Assembly (NCBI GenBank): GCA_947498935.1
Contig: CANMMM010000001.1
Coordinates: forward strand, 310,001 to 374,000
Origin: an uncultured Aquimarina sp.
GTDB taxonomy: Bacteria > Bacteroidota > Bacteroidia > Flavobacteriales > Flavobacteriaceae
Length of the DNA stretch: 64,000 bases
Direction of reading: 5' to 3'
The notes beneath the pieces were generated by a model. The model was given only the letters and a program-made list of their open reading frames with translations. It did no database searches and was not told the origin of the DNA. Below, piece after piece: positions 7,115 to 16,527 of this stretch (the first letter of the stretch is position 1; every line of letters begins with the position of its first letter). A program made the translations under genes and the position numbers.

Positions 7115-10100
7115 ATGGAAGAACATAACACAAACGCAATGCAATTAGACGGTGGGACGTATGAGATTATCCAAAACCGTTTGCAGAAACATAAAAGCGA
7201 GCTACAAACACGCTTGTCGGAATTGAATGAGGCGCGTAAAACGGTGTTTGGTAGTATCGAGACACAATTGATAGCGAATAACCGTATCAATACCGAGAAT
7301 AATTGTATCGCACGTGATATTGTAACGATTGGTGATTATTGCATTTTTGGATATAATGTCCATTTTGGATTGCGTACAGAAATCAACTTACAGGATGTAT
7401 TTAGTATCTACCAATATACAGAGGATCATTTTGCTTCGCAATCTTTAGATCAACTCAATGATAGTGCCTTTATCAATGATTTTACGAATCTGTATAAATA
7501 CTATCGAAATACGATTTTTTCTAAATTTGCGATTATAGGCAATTACCTGCACATGGTATTTCAGCTCAGTGATAGTGTGAGCGACATTAAGACCTTTAAA
7601 TGGTTGATCAATGAAAATACACTTACGTATGTAGACAATCGCAGTGAGCATGAGTTTACATTCCCGAAGCAATTCGAATTTGATTGGCAAGAGGTTTCTA
7701 GAGATATGCATCGCTATGGTACGCATCCGCATATCTCCATCTTAGACAAGGTTTTTGTAGAAACTGTAGGTGGTGACCTGACCATTAAGATAGAAGACAA
7801 TACCGATGATGGCAAAGGAATTTATAACGAAGCGGTATCCCTAGCAGATCAAACCTTGGATGATGGGCAATATCGTTTTGCCGATTTAGGTAACTTGATC
7901 CCACTAGAGATCAAACCATTTCAGGAAAGTGCTCGCTATTTTGTGTACAATCATAAGATACGAGAGGTTAAAAAAATAGATGCGATCCAAGATGCGTGTG
8001 TACTCCTACCTGATGCCCAAGGGATTATTTTTCCGAATGGCTACTATTTACAATCTGGCGATTTTAAGTTATTTACCAATGAGGCCACTAATGTAAAATT
8101 TCAGAAAAAAATTTCCTCTCCTAATGGCGAAGATTATTTTTATGTTTTTTACGAAAGTGAAAAAGGACTCTATATCCTGATGACCTACAATGTCATTGAT
8201 CAAGAGGTAAAAACACCGATTATTTGTAATGGATTTACCATTTTAGAAAATGGAGCGCTTTGCTATTTTAAAACGGAGGATGCACAAACGAAACATCATG
8301 TGATCCAGATATGGCAAACGCCATTTATCAAGGGAGACGCGCTACCTTCTGAACATACGGATAACTTATTATACAAAATAGGCAATAAGGATATTGTAAA
8401 GGCGATGGCAGAGTGTCATGCATTGATCACACTTCTGAACAAAGAGGATAGCTATGACGGCTTATATGATGATCTGTCTAAATTTTCGAATGAGATTATA
8501 GATAGTTATTATTGGATTAGAGAAGAAGACACCTGCCGACTGGATGTACCACTGGGTGAAATCAACCAAGCTGCCAATGCTGCTATCGATGAATTCGAAA
8601 AAGTAGTACAGCTACGTAAAACGGCTGAAAATACGACACAAGAAACCAACGAAAAAGCTACGAGTGTTTTTAACAAAATCAAAAGTAGTTCTTTTCGATC
8701 TATTGAGGATTTTGTAACTGTATTGTCGCAATTGCGCACCTTACGCGGCGAGGTGATCGCACTGCATGATATTCGGTATGTAGCTACTGATTTTATCCAA
8801 GAATTAGAGGCTGAAATCGCTACGCAGACTGAGAAAATCTCGCAACGATGTGTGCAATTCTTATTAGACGATAAGGCACTGCTCCCCTACCACGATCGTG
8901 TAGCCGAAAAACAACAAGCATTAGATGGTATAAAAAAGGTAATCGATGCCAAAAAACTAGAAACCGAGGTCACACAGATCGCTACTGATTTAGAAATGCT
9001 GATCGATATTGTATCGAATCTAGCGATTGAAGACACCTCTCAATCTACTAAAATCATCGATGCTATTTCATTGATTTTTTCGAGTATCAATCAGCTAAAG
9101 GCGGGTATCAAAAACAGCATCAAATCACTGGGATCGAAAGAAGCTAGTGCCGAATTTGTAGCCCAGTTAAAATTAGTAGACCAGAGCATTATCAACTATT
9201 TAGATATTGCCAATACGCCTGAAAAAACAGATGAATTACTGAATAAGGTATCGGTACAGTTAGAAGACTTAGAAGGGCGTTTTGCCGATTTCGAAGATTT
9301 CATCTCGCAAATTATAGAAAAAAGAGAGGAAGTCTACAATGCTTTCGAGACGCGTAAAAACAGCTTGATCGAAGCGCGTAATAAAAAGGCGGTTGCGCTA
9401 GAAAAGGCGGCTACTCGTATTCTAAAAGGAGTAACTAAAAAAGCCCTGAGCTTTGATAGCATCGCAGCGATCAATGGGTATTTTGCAGGAGACCTAATGA
9501 TCAATAAATTACGAGACCTGATCGCCGAATTGATAGCGCTGGAGGATATTGGAAAAGCAGAAACGATAGAAACTGCTCTAAAAGTTGCTAAGGAAGATGC
9601 TACTCGAAAACTAAAAGACAAACAGGATCTGTATGAAGATGGAGAAAACATCATCAAACTAGGGAAACACAAATTTGGAGTCAATAAACAACCGCTAGAC
9701 CTGACCATTGTCTACAAAGACGAAACGCTACAGTACCACCTAACAGGCACTGATTTTTATCAGACTATTAATAATGATGTATTGCTAGCATCTAAAAAAT
9801 ACTGGGATCAGGAATTGATTTCTGAAAATGAAACGGTATACAGAGCTGCGTATTTAGCATATACCATTTTTACAACTGCTACTGAGAGCCTCATCGATTA
9901 TAGCGAAACCGAATTGCTAGCACTGGTACAAGCAGAAAGCAGCAAAAACTATGCTGCAGGCTATGTAAAGGGCGTACATGATGTGGATGCCGCTAAAATT
10001 TTGCACACACTGATTCATACAGATCACAACTTGGGGTTACTGCGTTTTGCGCCGAGTATTAGAGCACATACACAGTATTTTTGGAATCACTTAGATCCAG

Positions 10101-12001
10101 AACAACAAACAGCATGGGAACAGCAAATAAAGATTGCAGGACAGGTACAAAGTGTGTTTCCTGACAGCCTCGAATACCAAAAGATCATTGCGCAATTAGC
10201 AGCAGTGATTCAGGAATCTGACGTATTTCTATCCTATGCAACATCCGATAGTACTGCTACATATGCTACTAAATGGGCCACTTATTTATTTGAAGAACTC
10301 AAAAAAGGAAATACCTTCTGTAGTAGTCAAGTAGCCCACGAACTCTATGATCACTTCATTACTACACTACAAAAGAAAAAGGTATATACTGCTTTTAAAA
10401 AATCATTAGGGCTCGATACGGAATTACACCAAACCAGTGCCGAGACGATTGCGCTGGCAAAACAATGGGTAGCGTCCTACATACGCGCTACACATCCAGA
10501 AGCTACAGCCTATATTGATGAGGTGGTATGTATCTTATTATTTAAAGCTGCTGTGACTGAACAGATCATTCATAGCAGTCCATCACAGCAGATTAGCGGA
10601 TTGATGGGGAGTCACCCGACCATCACTGACGGTGTTTATGAGTTTAATTACCATGATTTTATAACACTACTCACCCATTTTACTACGGTAGAAGTCCCTG
10701 CTTTTGCCGAGTATCGAGCCACGAAACACACTGTCACAGACCAGTTAAAGAAATCTTTAAAACTCACCGAGTTTATACCTCGGGTATTATCATCATTTGT
10801 ACGGAACAAACTGATCGATCAGGTATACCTTCCGCTATTTGGAGATAATCTAGCCAAACAGCTAGGAAGTGTAGGCGATACCAAACGAACGGATCGTATG
10901 GGGATGTTACTACTCATCTCGCCACCAGGATATGGAAAAACAACCTTGATGGAATATATGGCAAATCGTCTGGGATTGATCTTTATGAAAATTAATGGCC
11001 CTGCGATTGGACACGAAGTCACGTCAGTAGATCCGATGGCAGCAACCAATGCCGCAGCAAGAGAAGAATTGAAAAAATTGAATCTTGCTTTTGAAATGGG
11101 GAATAATGTCATGTTGTATTTAGACGATATACAGCATTGCAATCCTGAGTTTTTGCAGAAATTCATTTCACTAGCAGATGGTACTCGAAAAATAGAAGGA
11201 GTCTATAACGGTACTCCTAAGACCTATGATCTACGGAGTAAGAAATTCTGTGTGATTATGGCAGGAAATCCCTATACCGAGAGTGGTGAAAAATTTCAGA
11301 TCCCTGATATGCTCGCCAACCGTGCGGATATTTATAATCTGGGAGATATTATTGGAGATACTGCTCACTTATTTAAGCTTAGTCTCATCGAAAATGCATT
11401 GACATCGAATCCTGTACTACATCAATTAAGCAGTAAGAATTTTGATGATGTATATCAGCTTATTGAGGCAGTATCTACAGGCAATCAGGATAGCATGGAG
11501 CTACAAGGAAACCATACGAAGCAAGAGGTACAAGAATACCTAGCGGTATTAGAAAAAGTGGTGCGCATTAGAGACACGGTAATGCTCGTAAATGAGACCT
11601 ATATCAAATCTGCTGCAATGGAGGATGCTTATAGAACGGAGCCTTCTTTTAAATTACAAGGATCGTATCGAGATATGAGTAAATTAGTAGCCAAAGTAGT
11701 GCCTATTATGAATGAGCAAGAGTTAGAAACGCTTTTGGCATCTCACTACGAAAATGAATCCCAAACCCTTACGAGTGCCGCAGAAGCCAACTTACTAAAA
11801 TACAAAGAACTGACAGACACCCTTACAACTACTGAACAATCACGATGGGAGGTAATGAAAGAGAGTTTTGTAAAAAACAATACCCTGAAAGGTTTCGGCG
11901 CTCAGAACGAAATGGCGCAAGTATTGGCACAAATGATGCAGTTTAGCGAACATTTGGCAGGGATACAGGAAGTATTAAAAAAAGGAATCGAAAAAAAGTA
12001 A
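7115..12001 (+). CDS. Giant AAA+ ATPase, 'DNA repair ATPase' annotation group
   Basis: A 1628-residue protein. An N-terminal helix (10-50) is followed by a mostly beta region (about 55-430), extended coiled coils (about 480-860), a mixed region, and a C-terminal AAA+ core. Walker A is SPPGYGKTTL at about 1268-1277, Walker B is MLYLDDIQHCNPEF at about 1333-1346, and sensor 1 is CVIMAGNPYTESG with a later LANRAD arginine. The core is MoxR-like in style. Walker B has DD where most AAA+ proteins have DE. Databases call such proteins DNA repair ATPases, but nothing here concerns DNA. The PspA, flotillin and YqiJ-like neighbours suggest remodelling of membrane scaffolds, perhaps in the way Vps4 acts on ESCRT-III (inference). 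An in-frame ATG at 7139 is an alternative start. Confidence 0.85.
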   Translation: MEEHNTNAMQLDGGTYEIIQNRLQKHKSELQTRLSELNEARKTVFGSIETQLIANNRINTENNCIARDIVTIGDYCIFGYNVHFGLRTEINLQDVFSIYQYTEDHFASQSLDQLNDSAFINDFTNLYKYYRNTIFSKFAIIGNYLHMVFQLSDSVSDIKTFKWLINENTLTYVDNRSEHEFTFPKQFEFDWQEVSRDMHRYGTHPHISILDKVFVETVGGDLTIKIEDNTDDGKGIYNEAVSLADQTLDDGQYRFADLGNLIPLEIKPFQESARYFVYNHKIREVKKIDAIQDACVLLPDAQGIIFPNGYYLQSGDFKLFTNEATNVKFQKKISSPNGEDYFYVFYESEKGLYILMTYNVIDQEVKTPIICNGFTILENGALCYFKTEDAQTKHHVIQIWQTPFIKGDALPSEHTDNLLYKIGNKDIVKAMAECHALITLLNKEDSYDGLYDDLSKFSNEIIDSYYWIREEDTCRLDVPLGEINQAANAAIDEFEKVVQLRKTAENTTQETNEKATSVFNKIKSSSFRSIEDFVTVLSQLRTLRGEVIALHDIRYVATDFIQELEAEIATQTEKISQRCVQFLLDDKALLPYHDRVAEKQQALDGIKKVIDAKKLETEVTQIATDLEMLIDIVSNLAIEDTSQSTKIIDAISLIFSSINQLKAGIKNSIKSLGSKEASAEFVAQLKLVDQSIINYLDIANTPEKTDELLNKVSVQLEDLEGRFADFEDFISQIIEKREEVYNAFETRKNSLIEARNKKAVALEKAATRILKGVTKKALSFDSIAAINGYFAGDLMINKLRDLIAELIALEDIGKAETIETALKVAKEDATRKLKDKQDLYEDGENIIKLGKHKFGVNKQPLDLTIVYKDETLQYHLTGTDFYQTINNDVLLASKKYWDQELISENETVYRAAYLAYTIFTTATESLIDYSETELLALVQAESSKNYAAGYVKGVHDVDAAKILHTLIHTDHNLGLLRFAPSIRAHTQYFWNHLDPEQQTAWEQQIKIAGQVQSVFPDSLEYQKIIAQLAAVIQESDVFLSYATSDSTATYATKWATYLFEELKKGNTFCSSQVAHELYDHFITTLQKKKVYTAFKKSLGLDTELHQTSAETIALAKQWVASYIRATHPEATAYIDEVVCILLFKAAVTEQIIHSSPSQQISGLMGSHPTITDGVYEFNYHDFITLLTHFTTVEVPAFAEYRATKHTVTDQLKKSLKLTEFIPRVLSSFVRNKLIDQVYLPLFGDNLAKQLGSVGDTKRTDRMGMLLLISPPGYGKTTLMEYMANRLGLIFMKINGPAIGHEVTSVDPMAATNAAAREELKKLNLAFEMGNNVMLYLDDIQHCNPEFLQKFISLADGTRKIEGVYNGTPKTYDLRSKKFCVIMAGNPYTESGEKFQIPDMLANRADIYNLGDIIGDTAHLFKLSLIENALTSNPVLHQLSSKNFDDVYQLIEAVSTGNQDSMELQGNHTKQEVQEYLAVLEKVVRIRDTVMLVNETYIKSAAMEDAYRTEPSFKLQGSYRDMSKLVAKVVPIMNEQELETLLASHYENESQTLTSAAEANLLKYKELTDTLTTTEQSRWEVMKESFVKNNTLKGFGAQNEMAQVLAQMMQFSEHLAGIQEVLKKGIEKK

Positions 12002-12004
12002 TAT

Positions 12005-12056
12005 AGATACTCATCCCTCATTGCTTATAAATATGAGGGATGAGTATCTTTTTTTT
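12005..12056 (+). terminator. Strong intrinsic terminator of the AAA+ module
   Basis: AGATACTCATCCCTCAT (12005-12021) and ATGAGGGATGAGTATCT (12033-12049) form a perfect 17-bp stem with an 11-nt loop, followed by an unbroken run of T to 12056. It begins a few bases after the ATPase stop and separates the module from the convergent polyamine genes. Confidence 0.92.
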
Positions 12057-12111
12057 GTAGTACTATAGCGTACATTTATCCACAACTATCTTGTGATCAT
12101 TTTTATAACTG

Positions 12112-13086
12112 CTACATCCCTAACAGATAACCAAATATCAATGGCGCTACGATGGTGGCATCACTTTCGATAATAAACTTAGGAGTCTCTATATCGAGTT
12201 TACCCCAAGTTATCTTTTCATTAGGTACTGCTCCTGAATACGACCCATAACTTGTAGTAGAATCACTGATCTGGCAGAAGTAGTTCCAGAATGGCGTATC
12301 TGTTCGTTCTAGGTCTTGGTATAACATCGGCACTACACAGATTGGAAAATCTCCTGCAATCCCTCCTCCTATCTGAAAAAAACCAATCCCATCCCTTGAA
12401 TTCTCAGTGTACCAATCGGCTAAAAAGGTCATGTATTCTATCCCAGATTTCATGGTACTGGCTTTTAACTCTCCCTTCATCACATAACTGGCAAAAATAT
12501 TACCCATCGTACTATCCTCCCAACCTGGAACGACCATTGGCAAATTGGCTTTTGCTGCTGCATACATCCATGAGTCTTCGATTGGAATTTCATAATACTG
12601 CTCTAAGACGCCCGATAGCAGCAATTTGTACATAAATTCATGAGGAAAAAATCGTTCTCCTGCATCTTCTGCGTCTTTCCATATTTTGAATACATGTTCT
12701 TGTAATCTCCTAAAGGCTTCTTCTTCTGGGATGCAGGTATCGGTTACCCGATTCAATCCTTTTTCTAGCAAATCCCATTCTTGCTGCGGTGTTAGATCGC
12801 GGTATTCTGGTACGCGCTTATAATGGCTATGCGCTACTAGGTTCATAATATCTTCTTCGAGATTTGCACCCGTACAGGAAATGATATGTACTTTTTGTTC
12901 GCGTATCATTGCTGCAAAAATCTTTCCTAGCTCAGCAGTGCTCATTGCTCCTGCCAATGATACGAGCATTTTGCCTCCTTGATGGAGTTGAGATTCGTAT
13001 GCCTTAGCTGCATCGACGAGTGTAGCTGCATTAAAATGCAGAAAATATGTTTCGATAAACTTCGAGATGTCTCCTTTGTTTTTCAT
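12112..13086 (-). CDS. Deoxyhypusine synthase-like enzyme (probable polyamine synthase)
   Basis: A 324-residue NAD-dependent aminobutyl-transferase of the deoxyhypusine synthase family. Visible family signatures are LVSLAGAMSTAELGKIF, SCTGANLEEDI, the GGGIAGDFPI stretch, and the catalytic-lysine region ITWGKLDIE followed by ESDATIVAPLIFG. Bacteria have no eIF5A in the eukaryotic sense, and several bacterial homologues make homospermidine or a related polyamine from spermidine or putrescine. It lies 54 bp downstream of agmatinase and after arginine decarboxylase in the same orientation, which supports a polyamine role. The exact substrate and product cannot be read from the sequence. Confidence 0.85.
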   Translation of the reverse strand: MKNKGDISKFIETYFLHFNAATLVDAAKAYESQLHQGGKMLVSLAGAMSTAELGKIFAAMIREQKVHIISCTGANLEEDIMNLVAHSHYKRVPEYRDLTPQQEWDLLEKGLNRVTDTCIPEEEAFRRLQEHVFKIWKDAEDAGERFFPHEFMYKLLLSGVLEQYYEIPIEDSWMYAAAKANLPMVVPGWEDSTMGNIFASYVMKGELKASTMKSGIEYMTFLADWYTENSRDGIGFFQIGGGIAGDFPICVVPMLYQDLERTDTPFWNYFCQISDSTTSYGSYSGAVPNEKITWGKLDIETPKFIIESDATIVAPLIFGYLLGM

Positions 13087-13140
13087 CGTATTTTGTGTTA
13101 TTGCTATTTTTTTAGTGAAGTGATTTATGAAAGTTGTTTT

Positions 13141-14019
13141 TTACCTATCGAGCGCTGTTTCTTTATCTTCGAATTTATAGCTGAGCATCTTATAAAATAA
13201 TTTAGCTGCAGCAAAATCTGAGGGCTTACTTGTAGGATTTGGACATAATTCTACTATATCAAAACCGACTACATTTTTTTCGTCGAATACTTTTCTGAGA
13301 AATTCCAAGGTTTCATACCATAGTAACCCTCCTGGTTCTGGAGTTCCTGTAGCAGGTACTACCGAAGGATCAAAAGCGTCTAAATCGAAAGTAATATAGA
13401 CCGTATCTGTCATTAATTCAATAGCATTATCCATCCAATACGTATCATTGACCATCTGATGTGCAAAAAACACCTGTTCTTGATTCATCACTGTGTTTTC
13501 AGAGACATCCATACTACGAATCCCTACTTGTATCAGATTCGTTTGTTCGTTGGCCTCATACATGGCACATGCATGATTGCATGCAGACCCATTATATGTT
13601 TTTCTAAGATCTGTATGTGCATCTATTTGTAACACCGTAAGATTATCAAAACATTCATTAAATGCTCGAATAGCACCTATAGAAATTGAATGCTCTCCTC
13701 CTATGAGAGTTACTAATTTATTTCTTTTAATGTGTTTTTTAGTCGCTACATATACCGCTGCTACCATGGCTTCTGGAGTTTCATCTTCGGTAATCGGGTC
13801 TACTAATGCGATCCCTTTAGTATATACTTCATATCCTGTTTCTATATCATATAGTTCCATATTTTCTGAGGCAAGCAAAAAGGCTTCTGGGCCTTTGTCT
13901 GCTCCTTTGCCCCATGTACTTGTTCCATCATATGGCACAGGGATGATGACTATTTTTGATTGCTCGTATACAGCATTTACTGCTGGTATTCCTGCATAGG
14001 TACGGCTTCTTTTCATCAT
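13141..14019 (-). CDS. speB: Agmatinase (ureohydrolase)
   Basis: A 292-residue Mn-dependent enzyme that hydrolyses agmatine to putrescine and urea. All ureohydrolase metal motifs are present: GGEHSISIG, QIDAHTDLR and TFDLDAFDPSVVPATGTPEPGG (the last split here as DLDAFDPS and TGTPEPGG). Length is normal for the family. It lies between arginine decarboxylase upstream and the deoxyhypusine synthase-like gene downstream, so arginine is converted to agmatine and then putrescine within one cluster. Two consecutive ATGs (14019 and 14016) are possible starts. Confidence 0.93.
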   Translation of the reverse strand: MMKRSRTYAGIPAVNAVYEQSKIVIIPVPYDGTSTWGKGADKGPEAFLLASENMELYDIETGYEVYTKGIALVDPITEDETPEAMVAAVYVATKKHIKRNKLVTLIGGEHSISIGAIRAFNECFDNLTVLQIDAHTDLRKTYNGSACNHACAMYEANEQTNLIQVGIRSMDVSENTVMNQEQVFFAHQMVNDTYWMDNAIELMTDTVYITFDLDAFDPSVVPATGTPEPGGLLWYETLEFLRKVFDEKNVVGFDIVELCPNPTSKPSDFAAAKLFYKMLSYKFEDKETALDR

Positions 14020-14174
14020 TGTATATTGGTGTTTTTTTTAGTGTCATATAAAACTGAATCATATAGTCTTGTTTTTAGAAAATCTATACCAAAATGATAT
14101 GCTTACAGGCTTCTTATTAGACAATTAAATAATAGATTTAAAAAGTATGTATTGCTTATTTTAATTTTAGTAAA

Positions 14175-15569
14175 CTATGAATATCCTAAGATCGATAAAA
14201 TTTCGGCAGAGGTTTGCTGTTTTGAAAATATCGAAGTATTTAGGTTTCCTTCTTGATCCCGATCAATGATTACATGTTTGGGTTGTGGGATAAGGCAATG
14301 TTGCACCCCTCCAAATCCACCGATGGTTTCTTGATACGCTCCTGTATTAAAAAAACCTATATATAAGGGTTCTTCTTTGTTGTATTTAGGCAAGTAAATA
14401 GCATTCATATGCTTTTCGGAATTGTAGTAATCATCACTATCACAGGTGAGTCCTCCTAGCAATACACGCTCGTACTCGTCATGCCAACGATTGATTGCTA
14501 ACATCATAAAACGTTTATTGATTGCCCATGTATCTGGCATGGTGGTGATAAAAGAAGAATTGATCATATTCCACTTTTCTCGATCATTTTGTTGTTTTTG
14601 GTATAGTACTTCATAGATGGTGCCTCCGCTTTCTCCTACTGTAAAACTTCCAAACTCTGTAAAAATATGAGGGACGGCTACTTTCGCTTCTGTACAAGCA
14701 ATTTGGATTTGATGTATGATTTCATTGACCATATACTGGTAATCGTAGTCAAATGCTAATGAGTTTTTTATCGGAAACCCTCCTCCTATATTTAAGCTAT
14801 CTAAGGAAGGGCACATTTTTTTGAGCTGAATATAAACCTTAAGGCATTTTAATAATTCATTCCAATAATATGCAGTATCTCGTATGCCCGTATTGATAAA
14901 AAAGTGTAGCATCTTTAGAGAAACCTTAGGATTAGCTTTGATCTGCTCTCTATAAAAAGGTACAATATCTCGGTATCCAATGCCTAGTCTAGAGGTATAA
15001 AACTCAAATTTAGGTTCTTCCTCGGCAGCAATACGTATGCCTATTTGATAATCCGTAGTGATCACATCACTAAGGAGTGTGAGTTCTTCTTGATTATCTA
15101 TGATCGGAATACAATTGTGATGCCCGTTATTGATCAATCGTGCTATATTTTTTATGTATTGATCTCTCTTGAAGCCATTACTTATAATATAAGTATCGTC
15201 TGTAATCTTTCCTTGTCCTTTTAGATTTTCTACAATATCTATATCAAACGCCGATGAGGTTTCGATATGGATATCGTTTTTTAGGGCTTCGTTTAATACA
15301 TACTCGAAATGAGCACTTTTGGTGCAATAGCAATAATTATACGTAGCCTGATACTTATTGGTTTTCATAGCTGTAGCAAACCATTTTTTTGCACTATTGA
15401 TATTTTCAGAAATCTTCGGCAGGTATGTAAATTTTAACGGAGCTCCATATTGTTGTATCAATTCCATCAGATCAATTCCATGAAATTGTAATTGCTCTTC
15501 TCTGAGATGGAATTCTTTTTGTGGGAACGTAAAGGTTTGATCAATAAGATCTATATATTTTGTTTTCAT
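14175..15569 (-). CDS. speA: Arginine decarboxylase, PLP-dependent fold III (Bacteroidota type)
   Basis: A 464-residue cytosolic decarboxylase, arginine to agmatine. The PLP-binding lysine lies in YCYCTKSAHFEY; the glycine-rich phosphate site is SLNIGGGFPIK; and the C-terminal active-site motif is LTCDSDDYY with the dimer-interface stretch NTGAYQETIGGFGG. It is shorter than E. coli SpeA. The ATG at 15569 is used because the upstream extension (MSCDPYNRKQY) is atypical and the protein then begins MKTKYIDLID. Agmatinase follows after 155 bp. Other fold-III substrates are conceivable, but the agmatinase neighbour argues for arginine. Confidence 0.88.
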   Translation of the reverse strand: MKTKYIDLIDQTFTFPQKEFHLREEQLQFHGIDLMELIQQYGAPLKFTYLPKISENINSAKKWFATAMKTNKYQATYNYCYCTKSAHFEYVLNEALKNDIHIETSSAFDIDIVENLKGQGKITDDTYIISNGFKRDQYIKNIARLINNGHHNCIPIIDNQEELTLLSDVITTDYQIGIRIAAEEEPKFEFYTSRLGIGYRDIVPFYREQIKANPKVSLKMLHFFINTGIRDTAYYWNELLKCLKVYIQLKKMCPSLDSLNIGGGFPIKNSLAFDYDYQYMVNEIIHQIQIACTEAKVAVPHIFTEFGSFTVGESGGTIYEVLYQKQQNDREKWNMINSSFITTMPDTWAINKRFMMLAINRWHDEYERVLLGGLTCDSDDYYNSEKHMNAIYLPKYNKEEPLYIGFFNTGAYQETIGGFGGVQHCLIPQPKHVIIDRDQEGNLNTSIFSKQQTSAEILSILGYS

Positions 15570-15735
15570 GTATTGTTTTCGATTATAGGGGTCACATGAC
15601 ACACCTGTATTGGATATTGATAGATAGCGTACTATCTACAAGGTATTACTAAGTGTTTTATTTAGGTATTTTTTATTAAATTCTATCCATATCATTACCT
15701 TGATTGATACTCATATATAGGATCCATAAATATCG

Positions 15736-15892
15736 AGTTCATCTTAGCTTTTCCTTTCTGTAAAAAATGATTACAATTCATCTATATTTCGTTACTCTTT
15801 TATCCGTAGTTCCACTGTGAATTTTCAAAAAAACACTTAACTTAGTTTAATTTCTTTTCATTTTTGATGACAACAAAAGGTAAGACAACCTT
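15736..15892 (+). repeat. Family-3 element, decayed copy A
   Basis: About 157 bp aligning end to end with the family-3 copy at 61.1 kb: start AGTTCATCTTAGCTTTTCC, then TAAAAAATG, TATTTCGTTACTCTTTTATC, CACTTAACTTAGT and an end AAAAGGTAAGACAACCT. Boundaries are approximate because the terminal repeats have drifted. Confidence 0.65.
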
Positions 15893-16302
15893 ATTGACAC
15901 AATGCGTATAAGCATAACATCTAGAGTGTATATATTGTACAATCAATGGTATTATGTAAGAGGGAATCCTCATACCCTAATAATAAATATGGTATGGGGA
16001 ACAAATGGTGTTTGCCCCAAAAGTAGAAGTGTACTGCTATATTTTTTAGAAGTCAGCCTGAGAATTCGGTTCCTCATCCCTGAGGCAGCTTTTGGAGCAG
16101 ACTTCATTATCCTCCTAAGCCCGAATCTGAAAAAGAATTTCATTTTAATTCGGCAATGCGTCTGGTGTTACAAACTCATTAAAATAGTGCTCAAATGTAC
16201 TAAAAAAGTAAGTTGATCTGTATACCCAATTTCTTAAAAAATATCAGAATTTACTAAGTTACTGATAATATTGCATAAGTGCATTTGATAGCACTAGATC
16301 TG

Positions 16303-16380
16303 TAGTAGGGATTCCCAACATACATCCCATAGTCTAATGATAGAAAGGATGAGGAATTGCATCGGATACGCTAGTCCCAA
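16303..16380 (+). repeat. Family-1 repeat, decayed and truncated copy G
   Basis: TAGTAGGGATTCCCAACATA, then CATCCCATAGTCTAATGATAG, AGGATGAGGAATTGCATCGG and ACGCTAGTCCCAA follow the order of family-1 landmarks (TTAGGGATAG, ATCCCACAGCCTGACGATAG, GCGAGGAATTG, GAATAGCCCGACCC). The 3' end GGGAACGCCC is missing and a family-2 fragment starts exactly there. Confidence 0.6.
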
Positions 16381-16496
16381 ATCAGTGATATACTATCTTT
16401 TTTATTGCATAGCAGCACTACGGAACCCAAAAAGTGTAAAATTTGAGCCTAAAAGATTGTTTTTTATAACAAATTGCAAGAAGTTTAAACCACTTC
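16381..16496 (+). repeat. Family-2 element, 5'-truncated copy B
   Basis: Matches the right two-thirds of family 2: TTGCATAGCAGCACTACGG, AACCCAAAAAGTGTAAAATTT, AAAGATTGTTTTTTATAAC and the terminal AAGTTTAAACCACTTC. The left terminal inverted repeat is absent; the fragment abuts the decayed family-1 copy. Confidence 0.75.
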
Positions 16497-16527
16497 TTAA
16501 AGAAATAAATCTATTTTAGTGTGCTGT

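Larger units (their letters stand above)
15570..16527. other. Repeat-rich intergenic region of about 950 bp
   Basis: Contains a decayed family-3 repeat (15736-15892), a region with GAAGTC/GACTTC and ATTCGG/CCGAAT inverted pairs (about 16050-16165), a decayed family-1 repeat (16303-16380) joined to a truncated family-2 repeat (16381-16496). Frames of 104 and 60 codons here lack any protein character; the second runs through the repeats. No gene is supported. Confidence 0.5.

Noticed and set aside
15902-16216. A 104-codon frame on the plus strand
   Set aside because: Composition is mixed, with no domain, signal or coding bias; it starts beside a decayed family-3 repeat and has no neighbour linking it to an operon.
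16337-16519. A 60-codon frame on the plus strand
   Set aside because: It lies almost wholly in decayed family-1 and family-2 repeats.
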